The notes under the pieces are model-generated. The model was not told the origin of the DNA, made no database searches, and saw only the letters and a list, made by a program, of their open reading frames with translations. From positions 1 to 6,387 of the forward strand of contig JASKZZ010000422.1 in the NCBI GenBank assembly GCA_030147335.1: a DNA stretch of 6,387 bases, given 5' to 3'. A program made the translations under genes and the position numbers. Source of the stretch: Herpetosiphonaceae bacterium (GTDB lineage Bacteria > Chloroflexota > Chloroflexia > Chloroflexales > Kallotenuaceae). Of the stretch, positions 1 through 5,837 are shown piece after piece (position 1 is the first letter of the stretch; each line of letters opens with the position of its first letter).

Positions 1-1
1 G

Positions 2-259
2 GACCTCACGCTTGCGACCGATGTGCAATCGTTGCACCAATGTCGTGCACTGTATCGCGAGGTGCTGGGGCAGGATCCACGGACGTTCCCGATGCCGATC
101 TGGATGTTCCAGCGATTTGGGTTCGTGGGCAAAGATTTGACAACTATGAGGCGCTGGCTGCGCACTGGAGTCGTGAACCTTGAAATCGCTCCGACCTACA
201 ACCTCCTTGCGGACGCGCTGACCGTACCCGCCTGGCTCAGCAGTCAGAAGGTGCGGTGA
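2..259 (+). CDS. NmrA-like NAD(P)-binding oxidoreductase, C-terminal part (5' end outside window)
   Basis: The reading frame is open from base 2 and ends at TGA 257-259, so the gene starts before the window and only about 85 C-terminal residues are present. A GTG at 23 is in frame, but I take it as an internal valine because the frame is open and protein-like before it. Motifs such as TDVQSLHQCRALYREV, FPMPIWMF and FVGKDLTTMRRWLRT, and the late segment APTYNLLADALTVPAWL, resemble the C-terminal substrate-binding part of NmrA-type atypical short-chain dehydrogenases: a helix after the Rossmann core, then a cap ending in 'ALTV..WL'. In such proteins the N-terminal Rossmann fold binds NAD(P) and acts in the cytoplasm as a reductase or redox sensor. 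The glycine-rich cofactor motif would lie outside the window, so the family call rests on the tail only and no substrate can be named. Confidence 0.7.
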   Translation, partial: DLTLATDVQSLHQCRALYREVLGQDPRTFPMPIWMFQRFGFVGKDLTTMRRWLRTGVVNLEIAPTYNLLADALTVPAWLSSQKVR

Positions 260-302
260 CTGGTACTCGTGAGACCTGCCCGTAGGGTGCGTCAATGGCG
301 CA

Positions 303-334
303 GCCACAGACGCGATGGGTTACAGGGCTGTGGC
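303..334 (+). other. Hairpin with 7-bp perfect stem downstream of the oxidoreductase gene
   Basis: GCCACAG (303-309) pairs with CTGTGGC (328-334) across an 18-base loop, 44 bases after the upstream stop codon. No T-run follows, so it is not a standard intrinsic terminator. It could be a 3' end-stabilising structure or chance. Confidence 0.3.
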
Positions 335-378
335 GTTGTGCGCGAGTGACAGCTCGGTGTGACTCGTCCGTATCTTTC

Positions 379-400
379 GAACGCGGCGCAGCGTTCTTTT
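379..400 (+). terminator. Probable intrinsic terminator, oxidoreductase gene
   Basis: GAACGC (379-384) and GCGTTC (391-396) form a perfect 6-bp stem with a 6-base loop, followed directly by TTTT (397-400). It lies 120 bases after the stop of the upstream gene and before the pilin gene, so it would separate the two transcripts. The stem and the T-run are both short, so strength is uncertain. Confidence 0.45.
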
Positions 401-525
401 AAGTGATGGTGTCTTCCACCACGTATCACGCCCTCAACGCCCGCACTCTGTGTCTTATGCCGCGTCGCACAACCATACGTGAGTCACCGTTTGTTTCTTG
501 TTCCTTCACAAAGGGAGGCCGCATC

Positions 526-684
526 ATGCTTCGCACCTTTTTCGCCCGTGAAGAAGGCCAGGGTCTGGTCGAGTACGCCCTGATTCTCGTGCTGATTGCC
601 ATTGTCGTCATCGGCATTCTGTCGGTCCTTGGCCAGCGCGTCTCGACCGTCTTCTCACAGATTAACTCGGGCCTCAGCCGCTAA
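526..684 (+). CDS. Flp-family type IVb pilin
   Basis: A 52-residue prepilin. In the Flp/Tad system such subunits are cut by a prepilin peptidase at the inner membrane and assembled into thin adhesive pili. The sequence has a short charged leader ending in REEG (residues 8-11), then QGLVEYAL. The peptidase would cut after Gly11, placing Glu16 at +5 of the mature chain as in type IV prepilins, and the Glu16-Tyr17 pair is the Flp signature. A hydrophobic helix follows (about 14-36, rich in I, L and V), then a short polar tail ending in LSR. The ATG at 526 is chosen because AGGGAGG lies 7 bases upstream (512-518). The same frame is open from ATG 403, but the sequence before 526 does not look like a pilin leader. 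The length is normal for Flp. The gene stands alone: no CpaB, secretin, TadA or peptidase gene is in the window, so assembly factors must be elsewhere. Confidence 0.9.
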   Translation: MLRTFFAREEGQGLVEYALILVLIAIVVIGILSVLGQRVSTVFSQINSGLSR

Positions 685-706
685 GTCCCACCAAAGTCCA
701 CCCCGG

Positions 707-750
707 CAACGAGGACTCAATGGCGCGTCCTCGTTGTTGTTTGTCTTGTT
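707..750 (+). terminator. Intrinsic terminator of the pilin gene
   Basis: CAACGAGGAC (707-716) is perfectly complementary to GTCCTCGTTG (727-736), a 10-bp stem with a 10-base loop. It is followed by the T-rich stretch TTGTTTGTCTTGTT (737-750). It begins 22 bases after the pilin stop codon. With the terminator-like hairpin at 379-400 it suggests that the pilin is transcribed as a single-gene unit. Confidence 0.85.
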
Positions 751-970
751 ACTCAATCGTCGGCAGCCACTCCACACCCCCATCACAGCTCAAGCAGTAA
801 GCGTTTGCCGTGAGTTCACGCCCCTCCAGCTGCAGCCACATTGATGCCACGCATACATATAGAGTCGTGCCCTCTGCAGCGGCTACGGCTGTTAGTGGCA
901 CATTACGTTTGGTTACAAGCAGGCGTGGTGTCTGCCACGCTCGCACGCGTCGGAGTATCACTGTGTCCAA
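749..970 (-). CDS. Possible small CxxC protein of unknown function
   Basis: An open frame of about 73 residues from TTG at 970 (a GTG at 961 is an alternative) to TAA at 749-751. I do not recognise it. The C-terminal half looks protein-like: MWLQLEGREL, then AYCLSCDGG, where Cys-x-x-Cys could bind a metal or be redox active, and the end GVEWLPTIE. GGGG at 977-980 lies 6 bases before the TTG and could act as a weak ribosome binding site. The frame stays open upstream to about 1033, with no better start. It sits 35 bases after the stop of the gene at 1006-1539 on the same strand, so the two could share a transcript, and it ends inside the T-tract of the convergent pilin terminator. A chance open frame is a real alternative. 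Confidence 0.35.
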   Translation of the reverse strand: MDTVILRRVRAWQTPRLLVTKRNVPLTAVAAAEGTTLYVCVASMWLQLEGRELTANAYCLSCDGGVEWLPTIE

Positions 971-1005
971 TGTCTGCCCCAGCGTGATCGGACCATGCTC
1001 ATGAC

Positions 1006-1539
1006 TTACTGTTGCTGTTTTGCAGCAATAAGATCACGCGTAGCGTTCACAACACGTTCCCAACGCGGATCGCCAGTACACCCTGTGGGCTGTTGTTTGA
1101 CGTACGTGGTGGTATCGATGGTTACCGTGATAAACGTTGTTCTCGCTCCCACACACTGCGAACGGAAGAACGATAGGTTGTTAATTGTATCAAATTGGTT
1201 GTCGCGCACGACACGATACAGGGTGTCAAGTTCAGCCTCTGTTACGATACAGTCCCCAATCTGGGGCGGGTTAACCACATAACAGTGCTGAGATGACACT
1301 TCAATCATCTGCTTGAGATCGACCGGGCCAAGGAGATGCGGGAGATAGTCCTCATACTTGATGACGAGGGTGGCCGGTCGGATAGACGGCACGTGACTGC
1401 ATGTGCGAAACCAGAACGTCCCTCCACAGGCGAGAAGGGTCAGGACGATGCCGATGGTCAAGCACGTCACGCGCGCAGTGCTCAATGAGCAAGAATGTAC
1501 GGGGGCAACATGATGATCGTTGGTGTGTAGCATAGTCAT
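1006..1539 (-). CDS. Secreted or lipid-anchored protein of unknown function
   Basis: A 177-residue protein of no family I can name. A polar N-terminus of about 23 residues is followed by a hydrophobic segment (about 24-44) containing LTLLACGG, so LLAC with Cys38 fits a lipoprotein signal. Otherwise the segment would act as an uncleaved membrane anchor. The rest (about 50-177) is soluble, with strand-like stretches such as ATLVIKYEDYL and TTFITVTID, an acidic segment TEAELDTLYRVVRDNQF (100-116) and the closing part GCTGDPRWERVV followed by a short helix. Cysteines at 86, 97, 129 and 154 could form disulfides outside the membrane. ATG at 1539 is used; a second ATG two codons later is equally possible, and only a weak AAGG lies upstream. 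The layout is like small bacterial lipoproteins with one mixed alpha/beta domain, but this is not a family assignment. Confidence 0.6.
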   Translation of the reverse strand: MTMLHTNDHHVAPVHSCSLSTARVTCLTIGIVLTLLACGGTFWFRTCSHVPSIRPATLVIKYEDYLPHLLGPVDLKQMIEVSSQHCYVVNPPQIGDCIVTEAELDTLYRVVRDNQFDTINNLSFFRSQCVGARTTFITVTIDTTTYVKQQPTGCTGDPRWERVVNATRDLIAAKQQQ

Positions 1540-2361
1540 AGATCATGCCTTGGGAGAACCCCGGCAATCCTACAGGAGAACCTGATGCACGAACTTCTAC
1601 TTCACTCGTCAAGACGACGCATACGTAGGAATAGTTCCCTCTGGCCCATGTTCGGTAGCTTCACGGGACGTTTAGCTGGTCTAACCGCTCTTGCCTGCTG
1701 AGGAAAGCATATGATGTGTATGTCGAGGTGAGCAAAGAGTAGGTCTATCTGGCATCAATTCAGGTCATGATACTCCGCATTGCTCGGTCACAATGCGCTC
1801 CATCGGCGACCACCCTTGAATGTTACACCGCCTCTCAGCAATGCGTGTCCTGTAGCCCATCCCCGTCACGTTTACACGACCGCCCCCAGGGTCTTTTCTG
1901 TGGAAACCTCACGGACGACCATAACCTCGCGATTGTGCATCTTTTCGATGAGGCGGAATGATATACCTCGTTTCTCCACGTGTATGCGGCATGCTTAACA
2001 AAGGCTGCAGATATGTGCGCTTAATGAGTAGCGCCACGAGGCCGCTGAGCTCTATCAAACGGTCGTGAGCTGAACCGCCAGACGTTGCTCACAGTCACCA
2101 TCGCTTCGACCATACCGTACGCTGGCTCGATATAGTCTTCGGTGTCTGCTGCCAGATTGACAGGAGTATATTGATCGACATAAGGTGAAGGGTGTAGGCA
2201 AACTGTAGTGCCAGGACAACAACCTGAGGAATTTTAAGGCAATCGAGGCCGTGCTACTCAGGCCAAATGTGGCGTTCGATCTGCATGGCCTCGGACGTTT
2301 GCTGCTGTAAAAGACGAGACGTGCTTAATGAATCAATCTTTCCTTTGTCGGTCCACGGTTA
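1540..2361. other. Gene-poor stretch, no intact gene recognised
   Basis: No long open frame with convincing protein character is present. Two weak signs exist. A 38-codon frame at 1585-1701 (+) has AGGAG (1574-1578) 6 bases before its ATG and would give a basic, then hydrophobic peptide. On the minus strand, 2024-2233 is open for 70 codons, without a usable start near its head, and contains a protein-like run (YVDQYTPVNLAADTEDYIEP, then YGMVEAMVTVSNVWRFSS). The second may be the remnant of a dead gene. The two overlapping + frames around 1767-1998 look like chance. Confidence 0.4.
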
Positions 2362-2694
2362 ATGAAGAAGCCTGATATTGCGTCAATGAAAGGTTGGTTC
2401 ATGCGTGCTATTTGTTTGCGTCAGCTTGCCACAGACTGGCAGAAGCTGCCGAAGGCCGAGCCGAGCGCTCAGCACTACTTCGCGCCAAGCGGCCAGGCGA
2501 TTACCCATGATCCATTCTGGCGTTACTGGAGCACGTACTGGCTCGAGCTTGGTGATCGCGGTGTGAGCGAGCGTGACTATAGAATTCGAATTACAGCGAG
2601 GCTGCGCTTACAACTATCGTCGGCTCTGGAGATGGTGTTTGATAACGAGCGGACAACGCACGATAGGCGAACGAGCGCATTGCCACGACGGTAA
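2362..2694 (+). pseudogene. Probable gene fragment, unknown family, overlapping the exporter 3' end
   Basis: The frame encodes 110 residues. Only the middle part, about 2420-2580, looks like true coding sequence: third codon positions are mostly G or C, and the peptide is rich in aromatic residues (LATDWQKLPK, HYFAPSGQAITHDPFWRYWS, TYWLELGDRGVSERDY). After about 2580 the frame is antisense to the exporter's C-terminus and is probably not meaningful. No ribosome binding site is seen before ATG 2362. I do not recognise the family. The simplest reading is the remains of a gene that was cut when the exporter segment was joined to it. A short intact gene convergent with the exporter and overlapping it by about 104 bases is possible but less likely. 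Confidence 0.35.
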
Positions 2695-3934
2695 CCGCCA
2701 GTCCGATCATTCCCGCAAACGTAAACAACAGTGCAAGACCGCGATCAGTGCCAACGCCAAACCACGGACCGAGCAACCGTACACCCGCACCGGTGGTCAT
2801 GAATGGAATAAACAGCCATTGGGCGATGGGGCCAATCAAGAAAGCCGTAATCGGCGAGGCAGCCTGCTCGACGCTTTGCGCGAAGCCGAACACGCGTCCT
2901 TGTCGGTCGGGGGGGACCACCTTTTGCAGAATCGTTTGCTCGGCAGCTTCCACGATTGGAACAAGACATAACCATATAAACATGCCGACCGTCAGCAGAA
3001 TGATTGATGCCTGAATGGTAAAGAAGATACACACGGTCCACATAACAATGTTGGCCAGAAAGAGTGAACGCAGCGGGTTTCGGCCCAACCCCCGTTTGGC
3101 TACCAGAACGCCGCCGACAATAAAGCCCAGGCTGAGAAAGCCCCACAAAGCACCCCAAACTTGAACCGATACCAGCAACAGACCGTAGGCATCCATCAAG
3201 GCCATGAAAATGCCACCAAGGAAGTTGTTAAAGGTGTGAAAGAAGATTAAGCCAAATAAACCTGGAACATGTCGGATGGCACGAATAGTCCCCTGAATAT
3301 CAATGCGATCGGTTCGTTGATCAGGCGCCTCGACTGGCGTTGCGGCTCGATCCGGAATGGTAATCGTAAAAAGGTGGAAGATTACCAGTAGCATGAGCAC
3401 AATCGCGCATACGAGTAGCCAAAAAAGGCCCACAAATCCAATCAGCATGCCGCTCAAAATTGACGCTACCAGAAACGCAACGCCATTGGTTGTGCCAACC
3501 AACCCGTTCGCTTTGTCACGTTCCGCTTCGGGGATCATGATCGGTACAAGCGTAGACAGCGCAATACCACGCAGGTTCCCGATAAGCGCGCCGAGTAAGG
3601 TTAGCACAATAAACAGCCACAGTTGAACACTGGAGTGATCTGCAAACACGGATGATGGTGTCGCAACAAACAGCGCACAGGCAAGAATGTAGGCGACCAG
3701 CGAGCATCCGCTTGAAACCAACATCATCCGCTTTTTAGGATAGCGATCAACCAGTGAGCCGAGGAACAAGCCGGAGACAGCGATCGTGGTTGTATATATG
3801 CCAGCCATGACCGATGTCGCGATAACTGACTCGGTTTGGAGATATACCCAAAACGTAACCGCAAACCAGACCATTGTGTTTGTGAGCGATGCGGCAAGTG
3901 CATTGGCTACGACGGCATAGAACGTCTTCATCAT
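2591..3934 (-). CDS. MFS drug-efflux-type transporter (DHA3 / macrolide exporter-like)
   Basis: A 447-residue inner-membrane exporter of the major facilitator superfamily, expected to expel small hydrophobic compounds in exchange for protons. About 12 hydrophobic helices are visible, near 7-30, 40-60, 70-91, 103-123, 147-190 (two), 223-250, 254-278, 286-306, 308-330, 357-377 and 399-419. A longer hydrophilic loop (about 194-222) lies in the middle, as expected between the two halves. The MFS motif A appears between helices 2 and 3 as GSLVDRYPKKR (59-69). PPDRQGRVFG (341-350), between helices 10 and 11, is typical of the DHA3 branch that includes macrolide exporters. The loop before the last helix (about 378-398, GAGVRLLGPWFGVGTDRG) is also seen in that branch. 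ATG 3934 is chosen because GGAGGT lies 7 bases upstream; an in-frame TTG at 3949 would put that site inside the gene. The protein looks full length and intact. No regulator gene is adjacent. The substrate cannot be told from sequence. Confidence 0.92.
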   Translation of the reverse strand: MMKTFYAVVANALAASLTNTMVWFAVTFWVYLQTESVIATSVMAGIYTTTIAVSGLFLGSLVDRYPKKRMMLVSSGCSLVAYILACALFVATPSSVFADHSSVQLWLFIVLTLLGALIGNLRGIALSTLVPIMIPEAERDKANGLVGTTNGVAFLVASILSGMLIGFVGLFWLLVCAIVLMLLVIFHLFTITIPDRAATPVEAPDQRTDRIDIQGTIRAIRHVPGLFGLIFFHTFNNFLGGIFMALMDAYGLLLVSVQVWGALWGFLSLGFIVGGVLVAKRGLGRNPLRSLFLANIVMWTVCIFFTIQASIILLTVGMFIWLCLVPIVEAAEQTILQKVVPPDRQGRVFGFAQSVEQAASPITAFLIGPIAQWLFIPFMTTGAGVRLLGPWFGVGTDRGLALLFTFAGMIGLAVTVVAMRSFAYRALSARYQTPSPEPTIVVSAASL

Positions 3935-3941
3935 GAGTCTG

Positions 3942-3947
3942 ACCTCC
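3942..3947 (-). promoter_or_regulatory. Ribosome binding site of the MFS gene
   Basis: GGAGGT on the minus strand, 7 bases before ATG 3934. It fixes the start over the TTG at 3949. A second ATG follows immediately (3931), so the first two codons are both methionine. Confidence 0.85.
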
Positions 3948-4017
3948 AATCGTGAGACCTGCTCGCGACCATGCCTGCGGCGATGGAATATATCAACACG
4001 GTGCGTCGGGTATTCTC

Positions 4018-4046
4018 GTTATATGTGAGGATGATCATAACGGTAA
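4018..4046 (-). promoter_or_regulatory. Candidate sigma70-type promoter of the MFS gene
   Basis: On the minus strand, TTACCG (4041-4046) and TATAAC (4018-4023) are separated by exactly 17 bases. The -10 matches 5 of 6 consensus bases; the -35 matches only 3 of 6, which would suit a regulated promoter. The expected start point leaves an untranslated leader of about 75 to 80 bases. Found by eye only. Confidence 0.45.
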
Positions 4047-4048
4047 GT

Positions 4049-4067
4049 TGTGACACGTAGTGCCACA
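4049..4067. promoter_or_regulatory. Operator-like palindrome upstream of the MFS promoter
   Basis: TGTGACAC, a 3-base spacer GTA, then GTGCCACA: the arms are inverted repeats matching at 7 of 8 positions. The centre (4058) lies just upstream of the candidate -35 box on the exporter's strand. This is a usual place for an activator site. It is less typical for a repressor, although a dimeric TetR- or MarR-type protein could bind such a site. No regulator gene is seen nearby. Confidence 0.4.
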
Positions 4068-4258
4068 GATTGGAGTCTAATTATGGCAGCATGGGCGTTG
4101 CTGACAGCATTCATTTGCAAAATAAGGTGCTGAACGCGTGCTTCAAAGCCCCAAACTCGTCGCAGTTTTACATCTACTCATTGAATCAAAGGTAGTAGTC
4201 GATGTGCTGTGACGCTGTCCGCTAAAAATATCTATGCTGCTTGTATGGCTCTGCTTTG

Positions 4259-4565
4259 CATGCTGGAGCCGAACGGCCCATTAACTGACTGTTAGATACT
4301 GACGAGCAGCAGTTTCACTACAGGGGGAAGCGAAAACAGCACACCCTCAAAAATCTGCTCCTGATTGCGGACGATTGCCGCGTTCGATTTCTCGGTGCTA
4401 CGTATAAAGGCACCTAGCATGATAAAGCGTGGCGGACCAAGAACACTTTGTGGTGCCGGTCACCATAATCTTGTATCAAGTTAAGGCTTCACCGTTGCCA
4501 ACGTCACATTCAAGCAGCGCAAGAACAAGTTATGCGGTGGTGTGCCGACACCGGACGAACGGTCC
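4259..4565 (+). pseudogene. Decayed IS5-like transposase (DDE_Tnp_4 type)
   Basis: Remains of a cut-and-paste transposase read through three frames. Frame one (4259-4434) gives GAERPIN, a TGA stop at 4286-4288, LLDTDEQQFHYRGKRKQHTL, a hydrophobic strand and LGATYKGT, then a TAG stop at 4415-4417 and HDKAW. Frame two (4432-4479) continues with ADQEHFVVPVTIILYQ, and frame three (4491-4565) with TVANVTFKQRKNK and a PTPDER end. Family members have the order 'DGTERPI.RP', 'YSGKKKQHTLK', 'LS.TY.G..HDK..AD', 'DLGFQG', then basic residues. Here the expected first catalytic Asp before 'GAERPI' reads Ala, the 'DLGFQG' block is damaged, and the N- and C-terminal parts are missing. It cannot encode active enzyme. 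No terminal inverted repeats were identified. Confidence 0.75.
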
Positions 4566-4591
4566 GGCACACGTAAACGCTCGTGTTGTCA

Positions 4592-4745
4592 CATCCGATA
4601 CACGCGTTTGACATTCACCATCAACACGTCGACTTTCAGAATCGCGTTCAGCGAGAATGCGCTTGAGACGGGTGTTTTCTTGCTCCACCTCCGCGACTGA
4701 CTCGATCTCGTCAGCCTCCACCAGAATCCTACCATGTTTGCACAC
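4592..4745 (-). pseudogene. Decayed IS3-family transposase remnant (orfA end joined to orfB piece)
   Basis: On the minus strand the frame 4745-4641 gives VEADEIESVAEVEQENTRLK followed by RILAERD. This is the leucine-rich coiled-coil end of IS3-family OrfA, the protein that binds the element's ends ('LEQEN.RLKRILAERDLE.D.LKE'). A one-base insertion near 4640 then shifts the frame, and 4645-4592 reads ILKVDVLMVNVKRVYRM before a TGA stop. KVDVL matches the expected continuation of OrfA, while VNVKRVYRM resembles a motif of OrfB ('N.KRVYRLYRE'), so the segment between them appears deleted. The helix-turn-helix start of OrfA and the DDE catalytic domain of OrfB are absent. The remnant is inactive and points toward the IS5-like remnant on the other strand, 26 bases away. 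Confidence 0.7.
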
Positions 4746-5153
4746 ATTGCGAGAAATGAAACGACCGAATGGTAGCTAAACCGAGCACCGTCATGAATAG
4801 GTCGACGCAAGTCCAACGCAAGCAACGCGACGGCTCAAGCATGCTCAACGACCACAGTCGTGGGGGTGTGTGGTCCGTCGTTGCAAGCGTCAGCCCTACG
4901 CCTGGCCTTCTGACCGCCACGAAGCTGGTGCGATGATGGTTCCAGGGACATGCGAACCCGCACTAGGATGGCGTGTTAGAAACCGTCGTCCGCTGTTCCA
5001 CGGGAAGCCCTTTCGTGCAAGTTCCCGCTCGAGTCGGCTGTATATTTCGTCGGATATAGGGTCAATATACGTGCATTACGAACTGATTCCAGTCGTCAAG
5101 CCACACAATCCTCCCAAATCATACATGATTCTTGATGTCATCACGAGAGGCCC
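4746..5153. other. Region between the IS remnants and the SUKH gene, no gene recognised
   Basis: Open frames exist on both strands (for example 4870-5172 + and 4729-4920 -), but none has a recognised motif or a convincing ribosome binding site. The + frame overlaps the start of the next gene. The segment near 4745-4860 continues an open minus frame from the IS3 remnant, but I cannot link its peptide to any transposase. No clear promoter for the downstream gene was found by eye. Confidence 0.4.
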
Positions 5154-5837
5154 ATGCATAAACATATTCTAGTATTTATTACTGCTCTTTTGCTTGGAGC
5201 AATAAGTTATTTCTTCATCGTACAGTTTATCAAGCAGCCTAGTGTGCTCATGCCTCAGAAAATGCCTCACGTGGTCGATGCAAGCATGGATACGATCCTA
5301 GCATCGCTTGAAAGTGAACTCAAGAAACATCACCCTGATATCGACAAAGCTGCGCGCCCTGGGATAACGCAGCAGGAGTTGCAACAAGCAGCGACGACAC
5401 TCGGCATGCCGGTGCATCCCGACATGGAGCGCTTGTACCTGTGGCACAACGGTTTTACGAATGATGCCGAGTTGTTTCCTGGTCATACGTTTTGGTCATT
5501 GGAAGAAGCGATCCAAACGAATAAGGACTTGGCAGCAGCCTACAAGAAATCAGGCACGAGCGCTCTCATGGCGGATGAGGCATCATGGCTGATACTCTTT
5601 CCGGATGGGGCTGGGGATGGATACTATTATGACCCGCAGTACGACTATTCCACTGGGGGCGTTTTTTATAATTTTAGAGAAACGGGCGACTACATGCGTT
5701 TTCCCTCGATAAAGAATTTACTGATGGCGATCGTTGAGTGTTATGAAGCAGGGGTGTACACAGGTGATTCGGTTCTGGATTTTGAAGTAGAGCATCGAAC
5801 TATGCAAAAATATGGGATGGACGTGCGCGAACCCTAG
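5154..5837 (+). CDS. Membrane-anchored SMI1/KNR4 (SUKH) domain protein
   Basis: A 227-residue protein. A hydrophobic segment at 5-24 (ILVFITALLLGAISYFFIV) is an N-terminal anchor or signal; no lipobox is present. A linker of about 45 residues follows, then a SMI1/KNR4-type domain at about 70-200. Its expected blocks are present in order: the helix ITQQELQQAATTLG (71-84), the signature LYLWHNGF (94-101), FWSLEEAI (113-120), WLILFPDGAGDGYYYDP (145-161), the strand GGVFYNF (168-174) and a closing helix (about 185-198). SUKH proteins in bacteria are often immunity proteins that bind polymorphic toxins, but many have no known role, and no toxin gene is visible here. The domain would lie outside the cytoplasmic membrane if the anchor inserts as usual. 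GAGAGG ends only 3 bases before ATG 5154, closer than ideal; no better start is seen. Codon use is less GC-rich than in the fragment at 2362. Confidence 0.8.
   Translation: MHKHILVFITALLLGAISYFFIVQFIKQPSVLMPQKMPHVVDASMDTILASLESELKKHHPDIDKAARPGITQQELQQAATTLGMPVHPDMERLYLWHNGFTNDAELFPGHTFWSLEEAIQTNKDLAAAYKKSGTSALMADEASWLILFPDGAGDGYYYDPQYDYSTGGVFYNFRETGDYMRFPSIKNLLMAIVECYEAGVYTGDSVLDFEVEHRTMQKYGMDVREP

Noticed and set aside
403..525. In-frame N-terminal extension of the pilin from ATG 403
   Set aside because: The extra 41 residues do not resemble a prepilin leader, and the strong ribosome binding site at 512-518 supports ATG 526.
1352..1612. 86-residue frame on the minus strand
   Set aside because: It overlaps the secreted protein gene in another frame and has no recognisable motif; a shadow.
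2573..3707. Several frames on both strands within the exporter gene
   Set aside because: They are alternative-frame readings of a well supported 12-helix MFS gene.
4540..4572. Imperfect hairpin: GTGTGC/GCACAC outer arms with CGGAC/GTCCG inside
   Set aside because: It has a 6-base bulge, no T-run and lies inside the IS5-like coding remnant, so it is most likely a by-product of coding sequence and not a terminator or IS end.
4870..5172. 100-residue + frame before the SUKH gene
   Set aside because: No ribosome binding site, no motif, and it overlaps the start of the SUKH gene in another frame.
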